NCBI RefSeq assembly: GCF_030445035.2
Contig: NC_080673.1
Span: 40,544,365 to 40,608,364, forward strand
Source of the DNA: Dasypus novemcinctus
Lineage: Eukaryota; Chordata; Mammalia; Cingulata; Dasypodidae
DNA length: 64,000 nt
Direction: 5' to 3'
Position 1 is the first letter of the stretch, and each line of letters opens with the position of its first letter. Shown piece by piece: positions 1 through 12,210 of the stretch. The notes below the pieces were generated by a model. The model saw only the letters and a list, made by a program, of their open reading frames with translations. It was not told the origin of the DNA and ran no database searches. The position numbers were made by a program, and so were the translations under genes.

Positions 1-89
1 CAAATATAGAAAAGGATGCTAAATTAAACTTGTCATCAATGTTATAAATGAAAAGATGCAGTGGGATCTAAAGTTTGTGTGTGTGGAGG

Positions 90-345
90 GTGTAGTTAGG
101 TAGAAGAGGCCTCTCAGAGGAAGTTGCCCTGTAGCTGAGACCTGAAGACTGAAAAGAAAGTAGATGAGCAAACAGTAGGGGTAGAGGATCCCAAGCAGAA
201 GGACCAGTAAGTACAAGGCTTTAAAGCAGAAAATAAGTTGGTATATTTGAGTTAGAGAAAGAATTTCGGTGTGGCTGAGTATAAAGAGCAAGGGAACCAG
301 TGAGGCAAGATTGGAGAAGGAAAAGAAGCCAGATCAAGTAGGCCA
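90..345 (-). repeat. Ancient LINE L2 fragment, antisense
   Basis: The stretch resembles the reverse complement of mammalian L2: phrases such as GAGGCCTCTCAGAGGAAGT followed by CTGAGACCTGAAGACTG are the usual antisense L2 wording. It is diverged and carries no usable reading frame. It probably belongs to the same decayed element as 885-1475, with a younger SINE inserted between them. Family assignment is from memory of the consensus. Confidence 0.55.
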
Positions 346-508
346 AGAAAACAGTTTAGATATTACTGGAAGTATAATTCATTTAAGGTCCTCAACAGTG
401 GTATAATACCATTCGATTCATGCCTATCTTTTGGAGGGAGGCAAGAGTGGAAACAGGAAAATAATTAGGCTACAGCAGAGGTCCAGGCACACATAGAAAA
501 TGGCTTTA

Positions 509-854
509 GGGAAACAGACTTGGCCCAGTGGTTAGGGCGTCCGTCTCAGGCCTCCTTGACCCGTGTGGAGCTGGCCATGCGCAGTGCTGATGCGCGCAAG
601 GAGTGCCCTGCCACGCAGGGGTGTCCCCGGTGTAGGGGAGCCCCACGCGCAAGGAGTGCGCCCCATAAGGAGAGCCGCCCAGCGCGAAAGAAAGTGCAGC
701 CTGCCCAGGAATGGCGCCGCCTACACTTCCTGTGCCGCTGATGACGACAGAAGTGGACAAAGAAACATGGCGCAGCAAATAGACACAGAGAACAGACAAC
801 CATGGGAGGGGGGGGAATTAAAATAAATAAATAAATCTTTAAAAAAAAAAAAAG
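509..854 (+). mobile_element. DAS-type tRNA SINE, with head deletion
   Basis: Starts with GGGAAACAGACTTGGCCCAG (tRNA-like A-box region), continues through the GC-rich body with two copies of CGCAAGGAGTGC, and ends in AAATAAATAAATCTTT plus poly(A). It is flanked by an 11-bp target duplication, AAATGGCTTTA, at 498-508 and 855-865. About 35 bases of the head, including the B box, are missing: GTCCGTCT joins directly to CAGGCCTCC. This copy therefore lacks part of its internal promoter. Several reading frames cross it but are SINE sequence. Confidence 0.93.
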
Positions 855-884
855 AAATGGCTTTAAAGCTGGAGAGAGACTGAT

Positions 885-1475
885 GAAGATGGGAGATACT
901 CAGGAAATAGAAATGGCAAGATTAATTGGAAATGAGGAAAGAGAGAGAGAGAGGAAATACGGCAGGGACTTTAAGATTTAGCGCTGGATGGAGGGTGATG
1001 ATGGTGCCATTCACTGAGGTGGGGAAAATGTCCTGGGGTGGAGAGTAGGTTGGATCAATATTTGTTGGAGATAATGAGCTTAAGGGTGCCTGTACAAGGG
1101 GGGAATGGCAAGGAGGAAGTTTGATAAGTAGGGTCAATCTGTGGGGGTATATAAGCTTAGAGGAGTGGTCTAGGGAGATATTTAAAACCAGGGAACTAGA
1201 TAAAGTGCCTTTTGGATGTTGTGAGAGAAGGACTGGGGCCTCTGGACTGAACCTTGGGAAGCTCCAGCATCTAAAGATGGTGTTGAGAAGCCAGTCGAGG
1301 AATTGAGAAGCAGAGGCTAGAGAAGTGGAAGGGGCACCCGGTGAGTGGAGGGGGAGAGGAAGCAGAGAAGAATGTTTCGAGAAGGTGGGGATGGTCCCTT
1401 GTTTTAAGAGGAGAAATTTTAATGCATCGGTAGAAGCTGACACCACATGGATGCTTGGGAGAATCCAAACATCAC
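885..1475 (-). repeat. Ancient LINE L2, antisense (continued)
   Basis: Recognisable antisense L2 phrases include GATGGTGCCATTCACTGAG, TGAGCTTAAGGGTGCCTGT and the stretch around GAACCTTGGGAAGCTCCAGC (about 1250-1270). The reading frame on the minus strand at 922-1446 (174 codons) lies inside this element and may be a relic of L2 ORF2, but it is too diverged for me to show domains. Confidence 0.6.
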
Positions 1476-1480
1476 AGTGG

Positions 1481-3180
1481 TTTTTAAATGCTCTGTTTGA
1501 ACCCGGTATAAAATTGAGTTTACAAGATAGAAACCTACTGACAGCCTAAGTCTAGTAGTCAAACAAAATGTCTACTGTCCTGTAGGATCCTTCATTCCTA
1601 GAAGGAAAGAGGAATAAAGGGACTAGTGCAGAATTTGCAACTTAAAGGACTTGGCAATATATACAGAAAATTTCAGAAACAGATCAAGGAACAGGTTTTT
1701 ATTCACGTAGGAGGATTTATTTACTGTTAAATAGTTCTGCATAAAATGTATGTACACTGAGTGCAACTATATGCAAACCAGGCATGTGGGAGGTAAACTG
1801 CAAAAATTAAGAGGTTTTATTACGATTATGATGTTTTACATGGTTTTTAAAAAATTACAGTGTTTACATGACTGATATATATATATTTTCTAAATAGAGT
1901 GAAAAGAAAATTTATTTCAAGTGACACGGAAAGAAAGGAACTCCAGTTTCTGTAGTTTCTGCACAATAGGCATACACTTTTCGCAGATGAGAAATTCCCA
2001 GGCTGACTAGATAAGAAATGACCCAGGTGACATAGTGAGGCAGAGTGAGAGGACCAGTAGCACGTCTCCCCAATTATTTTGTATAATTCTTTTTCTGCCA
2101 TTCCTTTACTATTGCAAAATAACCAACCCCTATAACCTTAAAATCTTTTTCTCACCTTTTTCCCCAACTGTTTCTTTCTGAAAAGATCAGAGTTGCTTAT
2201 CAAAATACCATTATTTCTCAGTGTGATTTCCCATTTTCATTTTTACAACTAAATATGATTCCTAGGTCTAAGGACAGCAAGGACAAAGTCCCAAAAGGCT
2301 GATGAGCCTGGGCCCCAAGGTCAGTCACGCAGGCCAAGGCAAGACATTCCCCTTGGTCAGGGAACTCTGGGTCAGAGTTACAGCAAGAGGAGGGAGGCAG
2401 GACCAGGACTAGGTCACGGCACCCAGGAAAGCAAGTCTGCAGTGGGGTCCACTCTTATAAGTATCCCTTTGTGCTCAAAGAATTTATCCAGATGGCCTTC
2501 TCCCGCATCCTCCCAATAGAGCAGCGTTTATACAAAAACCAGGTCATGACCAGTTCCTGGGTCTTAAAATAAATGTAGTGGATACCCACCAGCATTTTTT
2601 TTCAATGAAATATGAAAAATAAAAATAGGGAAGGTCTGGAGCATTGTGCATAATAAGGACAAAGCTGTGTTTTGGTGTAAACGTGTGTATTAAGTGACTT
2701 GCTGGGGCCTAGAGCCTGCTTGGTGATGGGAATTCCCCAACGCACAGCCTGTCCCCTACATTTCTCAGGATATGACTCTTCTCAGGTTAAAACCCTCTCC
2801 CAAGCATGTTGGGAGTGGAGGTGGAGAGTACAGACAGGGAAGTTCAGGGGTCAGGCTGAGATAGATTGTGTCTGGACATGGCGATTGGTGCTGCAAAGGA
2901 GAAATCCAGTTGAGATGTCCGGCGCAAGGCGAATGAGGTGGAGACCAAGTTCAAGGCAGGGGTGCCACCTCCTGTAACGGAAGGGAAATGGATAGGTTGG
3001 AACTGCTGAAACTTGGTCATTTATGAACTACAAAAATGACAGGTTCGTGTTTGAACTAATAGGTGGGTTGGGAAGATAAGAAGGCTGCCGTGGAGAGGTT
3101 CCCTGAGGAGGCAGCTACCTTTCGTTCTTCACCTGTGAGTGGGAAAGGAGCTGATAACAGACACAGTGGTGGGATTAAAC
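1481..3180. other. No recognisable gene
   Basis: Mixed AT-rich and moderately GC-rich DNA (2250-3050). No exon-like structure, RNA gene or clear repeat could be named; possible old repeat fragments near 2780-3000. Confidence 0.5.
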
Positions 3181-3188
3181 CAAGGGCT

Positions 3189-3285
3189 TACATCTATCTA
3201 TCTATCTATATGTGTATATATACATCTATTTATCTATCTACCTATCTATATGTGTATATATACATCTATCTATCTATCTATTATA
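3189..3285. repeat. Compound (TATC)n / (TA)n microsatellite, internally duplicated
   Basis: CTAT/TATC tetranucleotide runs flank a TATGTGTATATATACATC segment that occurs twice, about 52 bases apart. The tandem thus has a higher-order unit of roughly 50 bp. The 95-codon frame with many Y/I/S residues here is just the repeat translated. Confidence 0.95.
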
Positions 3286-3289
3286 CTTT

Positions 3290-4195
3290 TTTTTTTGCTG
3301 GGCTCTTGGCCCTTGGGGAGCTGCTGTCACCACCTGTCAGCTGTCTGTAACTGAAGCCATAGTGTTTGCAACAAGGTAAGCTTACAGGTAGCTTCCTTTT
3401 CTCCTTAGCCTATTACCACGTAAGGCTGTTTTCCAAATACAGTAAATGTTTTCAGTTTTCCCCCCACTTGATGAGATACTTCTTCTGCTCTAGTTAAAAA
3501 ATATATATGTGTGTGTGTGTATACACATAAAAAATAATTTTTCTCTTTTCTTGAAGGATCAAGGGCTTGGTGATTTTATTGTCAGAAATAATATCTCAAC
3601 ACCAGACCCCCCCCCCCAAGTGCTATTTTTGGACAACAGAGAGAATTCAAAAGGAAAGGGGAACAAGCAGCTGGTCTTCCTTAGACTTCTCAGAGCATGT
3701 CAAAGAGGACCCATGATGATGGAAGGGGAGAAGAGGTCAAGGGGAGCCAGTCTTCTAGAGGGTGACTTTGTACCTTTGCAAGCAGCACGGTCACTTTCTG
3801 ATGAACAGCAACAGTTGGTGGAGAGGGTGGTGAGAGAATAGGCTCTTAGCTGGAGATGTGCGTAGAATGGATAAGCTTTGGGTGTGTGTGGACCTACTGC
3901 AGTAATGAAAGATGCCAGCTTTTCACCCTGGGCATGCATGGTGAGGGGCAGGAGTGGTGATGTGTAGAGAGGAGGGGCAGTGCCGATTCAGGGAACCCAG
4001 AATGTGGCATACACTATTAAGGCAGAGGTGGCAGATCTCTGGGATAACAGCTTATTTCTTTGGCATGACCCACCGTCGTTGCTGCCTCAGCCCAAGTCTC
4101 TGACCTACTCTTCAAGAATCAGTTCTTCCAAAAGCTTTTCTTAGTCAAGTCCAAACACCTTTTTATTTTATATATAGAGAGAAGGATGTTTCTTT
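3290..4195. other. No recognisable gene
   Basis: Contains a (TG)n run near 3508-3522 and a C9 homopolymer near 3608. The 110-codon plus-strand frame at 3509-3841 has a low-complexity start, no family I recognise and no flanking splice structure; treated as chance. Confidence 0.5.
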
Positions 4196-4204
4196 TAAAA
4201 CTCA

Positions 4205-4480
4205 CATGGAGCTTTTGTGCTGTGGAGAAAGCATGTGCTTAGGAATGAGATAGACCCGGGTAGCTTTTTAAAAAATATTTGCCAAGGACTAACTGTGAAA
4301 CCTTGGGTAAGATAGCTAGCAAGTTAGGAAACTAAAGGAGCTGCAGTTTCTTAACCTGTAAGATAGGGGAAATAATATCTCCTTTGTAGGGTTGTTGTGA
4401 GGATTACATAAGATTAAGTTTATAAAGTGCAAGGTCATTGCTGGCCACTCAATAAGTGTGCATATTATTATTTTTCTTGA
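4205..4480 (+). repeat. MIR SINE, sense
   Basis: Follows the MIR order: a tRNA-derived part with GTGAAACCTTGGGTAAG, then GTTTCTTAACCTGTAAGATA, then GGTTGTTGTGAGGATTACAT and a CTCAATAAGTGTG 3' end. Old and diverged. Confidence 0.85.
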
Positions 4481-4552
4481 AAGCGTCACCATTTCAACAA
4501 ACAACTAAAGGACAACCACAACAGAATTTGTAAATGTTTTAAAACACCAGTG

Positions 4553-5044
4553 CTGGGAAATGGAGGTGGCTCAACCAACTGGACTCCTGTCTACCACATA
4601 GGAGGTCCAGGGCTTGATGCCCAGGGCCTCCTGGTGAGGGAATTCTGCCTCACACAGCAAGTTGGCCCACGCAGAGTGCTAGCCCATGTGGGAATGTCAC
4701 CCACGCAGGAGTGCCACCCTGCATGGGAATGCCATCCCGCACAAGAAAGCCACCTGGTACAGGACTGCCAGTCAATGCGGAGAGATGGCACAGCAAGATA
4801 ATGCAACAAGAGATATAGAGGAGAGAGACTAAGAAGATGTAGCGGAACAGGGAGCTGAGGTGACGCAAGAGAGTAATCACCCCTATCCCACTCTGGAAGG
4901 TCCCAGGATCAGTTCCCAGAGCTGCCCAATGAGAATACAGGCAGACACAGAAGAACACCCAGCAAATGGACACAGAGAGCGGACAATGAGGGGGGAGAGG
5001 GGAGGAATAAATAAAATGAATCTTTAAAAAACAAAAACAAAAAA
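4553..5044 (+). mobile_element. DAS-like SINE, dimeric (two tRNA-like heads)
   Basis: The first head runs GGAGGTGGCTCAACCAACTG...CACATAGGAGGTCCAGGG...CAGGGCCTCC. The body contains imperfect short repeats (CACGCAGGAGTGCCACC, GCATGGGAATGCCATCC, GCACAAGAAAGCCACC). A second head-like block follows near 4850-4930 (GAGCTGAGGTGACGCAAGAG...GGAAGGTCCCAGGATCAGTTCCC), then the shared tail (GCAAATGGACACAGAGAGCGG...AATAAATAAAATGAATCTTT). Flanked by AAAACACCAGTG / AACCCCACCAGTG. An older, more diverged relative of the GC-rich copies. Confidence 0.82.
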
Positions 5045-7555
5045 CCCCACCAGTGTTGATCATATATGTAAACATCTGGGGCATATTAACAGAGATTAAA
5101 ATGCAAGGCAGTTTTTGAAAGGCTTTTATGAAAGTATTGCATGAAGTTGTTTAGACAGTTGAGTAAAAACTCTGCATCAAAATCAAAGAAAATGTATCCA
5201 GTTTTAATTCTTGAGTGATTCTCTAGTCAAATAACTATCTAAGCACTTTGCTTTTTTCTTCCTTTCCACTTCAACCAATTAACATTTGTCTGCTTAATTA
5301 AATTTTGTCTTCTCTTTTAAGTTTAATGTGAGCAGAGTTTGGAACAGAGGTTTTAAAATCACAGATGTTCAGGCTTCAAGCTAAAATATATCTTAAAGAT
5401 TATTTGGTTCAATGTTTTCTAAATGTCACTCATTCAAAAATAATGTCATTTTTTAAACATATCTTCATATGATTTTCTTAATATTTTTCTTTGTGTTGAC
5501 TGGTTTTTTTTCTTAAACTAAATACTTCTCAGCAGTAATACTCATAAACATTATAGATTTGACAGCCTAGTTAATATAAATATATAACTTAAAACAATTG
5601 TCCATGTGGTACCTAAAATCACCTCATGCCCTATAAGTAGCAGGGTAGTACACTTGCCAAACACCAATGGCAGACACCCCTCATTTTGTAGATGAGGGCA
5701 CTAAAACCCAAGGAAGTGAGGTTATTTGCCCCTGTCTGAGTGTCTCCCTGACTATAACTCTAGTAGAAGCCTTGATCTATTGAAGAACTTGGTAGTTAAA
5801 AGCCCTCCAGTTATTTCAGTTGTACCCTTCTCCCTTTCTACATTTCCCATATATTCCTCAAGGTCCATTAGAATAGTGAAGATAAGGATTGACTTACTGA
5901 AAGAGAAAACACTACTTACATATAACCCCTTCAAAAAACACCACCGATATGGGCCAAAGGTCAAAGAACTACATTTTTGTCATTTATTTCACTCTTAAAA
6001 CAACTTTAAAAACCATCTGAACACCACCCAAGTTTGAACCACGTTTCCCTTTTTGCTTATACTCGTTTTCCGAGTTTCTTCTTACTGACCAGATTAAGGT
6101 CAGCAACGTTAGCCTCTTCCTGACCCGTAATGCCTTGTGCATTGAAACCCGAGTGTTAGTTCCTGTTTGCACCATTGTACCTGGTTAGAGAAGGTATTTC
6201 TATTCTCCAGAGAGGGAACAATAAGCTACTGTATGTTTGGTCTCTAGAGTTCATTTCTTCATGTTTTCATTAGTTTTATTCATAAGATTCTATTAGAGTC
6301 AATTGTTAAATTGCTGGAAACGTCCCCAACAAAGGACAAAAAGGTTCTTCTATAAAACAAGAACAGCCCATCCCCTGCCCAGAATTGAAGGACCATAAAT
6401 TAGTGTAATAAATTGCAGAATATAAACAAATAACTTTTCTTCGTACTCTCCTAGGACCTGGGGATTATGAGTCCAAAACTAGGTCAGTAACATAGAAAAA
6501 TATCCTACTAAATACAAGTTGGAGTTCATTGCCCTGAAAATTGAAGTCCCATCTAATTAAGCCCATCAAGATGTTCATCTTGTTTTCATTGTTAACACCT
6601 TATTTGAGGTATTTCCTCTTTTTTAGAAAATTCTCCTAACACTTCCAGAGTTTATGGTAAAACCATTCCTCGGTTTAGGCTGGAGGTTTCATTTGGTGCA
6701 ATTCCATTGAAGAGTTACATTTCACTAGCGGTTAGAAGGTCCTAGAATTGCTCTCTCTCTATTTCGAATTCAAGGAAGCAACTGAGTATAAATCTCTTTT
6801 GATTAGTGCTTTTAGTTATTACAAAAGCCCCTTATCCAAAAAGGTACAAAATTTGAGAGTGTGCCCGGTCATATGCTTTCTAGCCAAGAACATAAAAGCA
6901 AGTACATCAGTTAATATTTATTAAGAATTAAGTACTCAGAGGCGGGTTAGTCGCTAACAAAGATAACAGGGCATGTGTGCTATATCAAATAATAAATGTG
7001 GGCATATTCACAGGAGTAAGCCCTGATCATTTGTGAATTGTACAATTTTAAATAAAGCCATGTGGGGACATTACAACAGAATGAAGAAAAAAGGCATTTT
7101 GGGGGAATTATAATGTATTGAAAATGCATGCTAAATATTTCCCTCAAGACTGATGAAGGGGATGTAACCTGTTTCTTTGATCCCATATTCTAGCAAAGTC
7201 TGAAAATAGCAAAGTAAGGAAGTACAGGTGGAAAAGTTCCAAAATTTTTGTTTTCTAATACAATGGATGTTTGTCTTATTTTAAGTTAGATGTTCCTAAC
7301 AGACAGCTGCTTCATGGCCTTAAGCCCTCCTCTCCCTTTCGCATCTGTAATTTTTGCTCACAGCCATTCCCTAAAACACAGCTAGTGTGGCTCTCGCGAA
7401 TCTTTGACTTCTTTAAAACACAGGGCCAACCATCTCACTAAGCACAGTTAGAAGGCCCTGTTTTTCACAGGAATGCCTTGTTCATTGCATAAACTTCAAG
7501 ACAGTTTTCTAAGTACTTATTTTCTTCCCTTGCCCACCTGTCAAATTTTTCTTTT
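5045..7555. other. AT-rich interval without a recognisable gene
   Basis: No exon-like or RNA-gene signal. A short antisense MIR core is likely near 5685-5735 (TTTTGTAGATGAGGGCACTA...GTGAGGTTATTTGCCC). The rest I cannot assign. Confidence 0.5.
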
Positions 7556-7559
7556 TTCT

Positions 7560-8055
7560 TTTTTTAATCAGAGAAGTTGTGAATTCACAAAACAGTCATG
7601 CATAACGTACAGGACTCCCATACATCACCCCACAACCAATACCTTGCATTGTTGTGGAACATTTGGTACAACTGATGAAAGAACATTATCAAAATATCAC
7701 TACTAATTGCAGTCCATAGCTTATATTTGGTGTATTTTTCCCCAAAACCAACCTATTATTAACACCATGTATCAGTACTGTGGTTTTGTTATAGCTCATA
7801 AGAGAAGAGTCTCACATTTGTACTGTTAACCAGCCCGTCCTCCACCACAGGGCTCACTGGGTTATACAGCCCCATGCCTTGTACAATCCATCCAAAGTGT
7901 ACCCTCAGTAGCTCTCATTTTCATCACAGAGTTGTGCTGTCATCACCTCCGTCAATTTTAGAACATTTTACTCATTTGCTTTTAACACTTACCCCTGCAA
8001 ACTCAGAAACGAACTGCCATTCCCTTTGTACCCTTAAAATTAGGTGGGAGTGTGT
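7560..8055 (-). repeat. L1 3'-end fragment, antisense
   Basis: Shows antisense L1 3'-end wording: AGAAGTTGTGAATTCACAAA, CTTGCATTGTTGTGGAACAT, ATCACTACTAATTGCAGTCC and ACAGCCCCATGCCTTGTAC. The same sequence type recurs at 17960-18640, 62040-62220 and 62830-63090. Confidence 0.75.
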
Positions 8056-8060
8056 AGACC

Positions 8061-9200
8061 CATGAATACTAAGTGGAAATGGCCTCTTTTCTCCCCATTA
8101 TACCTGTGGAAACTCCTTTGGGAACCGTGGGACCCTCCAGGGAATGCTGACCCCTGCCCGGTCCCTGCAGAGTGCTGCCTTGCTGTGGAGGCTATCCAGC
8201 CCTCCTTGCTTGTATTTAAAAACAGAGCAGAAGGATGAGTCTACTGAAGTAGAACCAGGAGTCACACTCCGACATTGCCTTTGCGAGAATCTCCTTATCC
8301 TTTTGGTCCCTTGGACGGGACCGTATTTTTCATCCACTCTTTTGACCTGCCTTCTTGCCCAGTCAGGACCCTTCATTTCAGAAGCTGGTTTCCCTGCTCA
8401 GAGGCTATGTTTCGGCATTTCCCGTAGGTCAGTCAGAAATCTCCCGTCTTTGCTATCAGCTGACACCTCACTCTCCCTCCCCTTGTGGATGGCCTCTTTC
8501 ACAGTCTACCACACCATGTCAAGCCTAGACTGCAGTGGCCTGGGACATCCATGGCCCTGGTTCTCTCTTGTCTTTCTCCCCACTTAGCATGATTTTGTAC
8601 TGACTCCTGCCCAATGTCCAAATTCATGAATCAAGAAATCCAAAGGCAGATCAAAACTCTGGACCTGACTAAAAAGAACAATGTAACTTTGTGGAAAATG
8701 TGAAGTATTTAGGTTATCCGTAGCCTTACAAGTTGTCTCTCATGTAGAAAAATTAATAGTTTATATTGATGGGTATTTTATTATATTATACCTTTGGGAT
8801 GAAGGAAAGAGAGTGTTCAAATCCTCAGTCCAAGGGGCAGAATTAGAGAGAGGGTGCTTAAAGGGGTGGAAAATCGGACCAATAAAAAAGATGAAAGAGT
8901 GTGGGGTATTTACTTGTGGGAAGAAATCTTTAAGAGTGCGATGTTACAACATAAGCATGGGATTGAATTGTCCTCTCATTTCCTCTATTCAGTAAATAAT
9001 ACCGAGGGACTAAAACAAACAAACAAAAAACAAAACTGAAGAGAGTTTATTCATTCTAGTACTTACTGAGGACAGATGAGGCAATGACTTAAAAGGCATA
9101 TCATGAAGATAAGGAAAATTTTCTCGAGAGTTGCCAGACCAGTATTTCCCAACACCCTTATTTTTCTCATGTCGTCAGCATAGCCAGCTCACACTGAGGA
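8061..9200. other. No recognisable gene
   Basis: The 147-codon plus frame at 8144-8587 has no start context, domain or splice pattern I can recognise. No repeat named. Confidence 0.45.
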
Positions 9201-9204
9201 ATAA

Positions 9205-10070
9205 ATCATGAAACTGTTCGGACTCGGAGACCCAGTAATTCCACTTTAAAGAACATACTCCAAGGGCAAAGGAAAAAAGCGACTTCTACAAAATTGTTTA
9301 GAGCAGCATTATTCAAAGTGTGGTGATAACTTTTAGGAGGTCAGGCCTGGGTCCTCTTCTGTGTTCGAGGAACTGCCTCTCACCCCCCAGGCGCAAGGTG
9401 GGCCCCTGGCAAATAAGTTTGTGTTGGATAGCAGCTCACCCGGGGCTGGATTTAAGGCGAGGATGTGGTACTAGGAGATAGAATTAAAGGCTAGTCTCTG
9501 CATGTGGTCAGGGTGGTAAAATAAACTTGGGCTATGGGGTAACCCTATCCCCTACAAGGAGAGAGAATCTGAGTAAAGGAAAAAAAGAATGAAGCAGATT
9601 AACCAGGAGAAACAGAGATAAGAAATGAAAAATGGACTAACAACTTACTGGTTCCTTCCTGAGATATTTCTACTCCTTAATTCTGTAACACAGCTGCTCT
9701 GTCTTTAAAATAAATTACTCCTTTCAGCTTAAGGTAACTTCTATCACTTTCTGTTACATATAGCCAGTATCTTAGTAAAGACACAATAATAAAAAAATTG
9801 GAAGGGACTCAAGTGCCACAAAATAAGAAAATGCTTAAATAAATTATTGTATGTATGATTGAATATCTTTTAAAGTGATAAGATTTCAAATTGTCTACAG
9901 GGGAAAACAGATCACAAAGCAGCATGAACATACTGTTTGCAACTGTTAAACCGAGGATTTAATCAGCAAGGACTAGAAGAGTATATACAAAGTAATATAA
10001 ATAGTTTCTAATTTTATGGTATTTTTGGAGACATTGTTTATATATTAACTTTAAAATAAAATTCAGGCTG
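9205..10070 (+). repeat. Ancient L1 (L1M-type) 3' fragment, interrupted
   Basis: GACCCAGTAATTCCACTTTA, AGCAGCATTATT and, after an insertion, AATAATAAAAAAATTGGAAG then AAATAAATTATTGTATG follow the order of L1M ORF2/3' ends. The homology is broken between about 9325 and 9782, where another element has inserted. Confidence 0.7.
9321..9783 (+). mobile_element. LTR-like insertion inside the L1 fragment
   Basis: A segment of about 460 bp splits the L1 between GCATTATTCAAAG and ATAATAAAAAAATTGG. It begins TGTGGTGATA and ends near GACACA, with an AATAAA polyadenylation signal about 70 bases before the end (TAAAATAAATTACTCC). These TG...CA ends and the signal position suggest a solo LTR, but no clean target duplication is visible and I cannot name the family. 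Confidence 0.4.
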
Positions 10071-10209
10071 CTAGGATTTGAAATAGTGATTGAATATACC
10101 ACTTCAAATATTTCCCAGAGTACCTATTATTCTGATAATGATATTCCCCATCATCTTTCCCCAAAACTTGGATGTTTTCCTTGAAGTTCTCTTTTTATGT
10201 ATTTTTTCA

Positions 10210-11260
10210 TTCCCCATATCTGACCCAACAGCAAGTACATTGACCATGCACCATATATGTCAAATCAGTCTACTTTACTCCAATTCCTCTGTCAATAACC
10301 CAGTCAAGGTGGCCATCATCTCTCATCTGGACTTCTGCAAGTGCTTCCCAACCAGTTTCTCCAATCCCAATCTTTTATTCCATTCTCCACATGAAAGCAC
10401 GAATGATATTAAAATCACACCCAGACTTGTGACTTCCAAATATCACTTCCCAATAAAAGGAATCAGGGCTCCTTGGCAAATAAGCTTCTTACAGGTTAGG
10501 GGCAAGAAATGTGAAAGACTCTTCTGGAATATCTTGTCAGACCAAATAACAATGAAGCAACCAAACAGTACTGCAGTCATGCCAAAAGAACTCAGGAGGC
10601 AACTCGAAGAGACTCCCACTGGCCCACAAGATGGGGTAATTTAAGTATTGATAAAAATTGCAACTGCAAGAAATGAAAACAGATCATAATGTTTAAATCC
10701 ATGGATCCATAATGATATTTTTCTTAAAAAATCTTTGAAGGATACTAAGGAATCCACTCACTATTTTGAAAACTGGCAAATAAAGGAAAGAATAAAACAA
10801 AAATAAAAGTAAATCAGATGACATCACTTGTCAGCCTAAAACCTTTCCATTGTTTGAAATTGCACGTTGAATAAAAGCCAACCATGAGGTATAGGCCCAC
10901 ACTTGATCTGGCATCATCTAACCACACTGGCCTCATCCCACACCCTTGCTTGAAATGCCTCAGCAACAGAAAGCTTCACACAAGGTTTTTCCTGCCCTAG
11001 GCTGGCTCCCTCTCCTGCTTCAGATCACAACTTCTCTTTTCAGAGAGACCTCCCCTGACCATCCTAGCTGGAAGCCCTCTTTGTTTCCTTCCTAGAAATC
11101 ACCCAAATTTGCAGTTACATCTATTGTTCTCTTGGCTTTGCTTGTCTGTCCCAATAAACTGTAAGCTCCTGGAGAGCAAGAATATCTTGTTTATGCCCAA
11201 CACCTACAAAGAACAGTGCTCAGTAACTATTTGTGGAAAAAGGGAATGAAGTGATCCATC
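10210..11260 (+). repeat. LINE L2, sense, interrupted
   Basis: Sense L2 features are ATCTCTCATCTGGACTTCTG (10316-10335), ACACTGGCCTCATCCCACAC, CTCCTGGAGAGCAAGAATAT and a 3' end resembling the AACAGTGCTCAGTAACTATTTG type. Homology is lost between about 10440 and 10830, which looks like a later insertion of unassigned LINE-like sequence. The 184-codon frame 10090-10644 spans this junction and is not a gene. Confidence 0.7.
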
Positions 11261-11750
11261 AAGTTGAGGCTGGGTGGTCAAAAACAGGTGAAACTCTTAA
11301 ATAAGCCAGAGAGGACAGTTGTGGAATCTCTGGGAGTATGGAATGCCAAAGTCCATGTGGATGAAATAGTTTTGCGAGGCCTAGGAATGAAGGTAAGTGT
11401 GTCCAAGGAGGAAGGTCACTGTGGAGTTTAAGAAATTAATGTGATCACTGTAGCATTTTGGGGAAACTTTTATGGATTTTTAAATTACAAAATAAAGTCG
11501 TAAATACTACTTCTAAAACTAAAAATTGTAGAATTTCTAGGCCTTGGGTTTTTAATTCTCAATTAACTATACCCAGGTTGCAGAGAATAAATAGCATTTT
11601 GTTAGACACTTTTCATTGTGTACTTGGCTTTAGCACTAGGCCAGATCATTATAAGAAGTTTTATTACTGTATCTAATCTTTGATTAAGAGCTTATGTGTA
11701 CTGATAGAAAGGCTATCATGGTTCTATTTTGTGCTTTGATGTATTTTTTT

Positions 11751-12132
11751 TTAATATTTATTTTTTATTTATTTTTCTCCCCTTTCCCCTGCTCTCTGTG
11801 TCCATTTGCTGTGTGTTCCTCTGTGACTGCTTCCATCTTATCAGCAACACCGGGAATCTGTGTTTCTTTTTGTTGCATCATCTTGTTGTGTCAGTTCTCC
11901 GTGTGGGCGGCACCATTCCTGGGCAGGCTGCACTTTCTTTCGCGCTGGGCGGCTCTCCTTACCGGGCGCACTCCTTGCTCGTGGGGCTCCCCCCGCGTGG
12001 CACGGCACTCCTTGCGTGCATCAGCACTGTGCATGGGCCAGCTCCACACGGGTCAAGGAGGCCTGGGGTTTGAACCACGGACCTCCCATGTGGTAGACAG
12101 ACGCCCTAACCACTGGGCCAAGTCGGCTTCCC
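11751..12132 (-). mobile_element. DAS-type tRNA SINE, antisense
   Basis: The complete structure reads in reverse: T-rich tail, CTCTGTGTCCATTTGCTGTG, GC-rich body with both GCAAGGAGTGC repeats (as their complement), B box complement GGTTTGAACC and A-box region at GGGCCAAGTCGGCTTCCC. Flanked by TGATGT(A)TTTTTTT at about 11738-11750 and 12133-12144. All minus-to-plus frames here are shadows of the SINE. Confidence 0.93.
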
Positions 12133-12210
12133 TGATGTTTTTTTAATTAATGAATCAATGCAAGTTTTATCCTTTCTGAGTAGGAACAACATAATGGACT
12201 ATTGTATAAA

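Noticed and set aside
922-1446. 174-codon minus-strand frame
   Set aside because: Lies in an old antisense L2; perhaps a relic of its ORF2 but no motif can be shown, so not called a gene.
3189-3285. CRISPR-like regular repeat
   Set aside because: Simple tetranucleotide microsatellite in mammalian DNA with no spacers.
10090-10644. 184-codon plus-strand frame
   Set aside because: It crosses an L2 fragment and an insertion boundary and has no recognisable domain.
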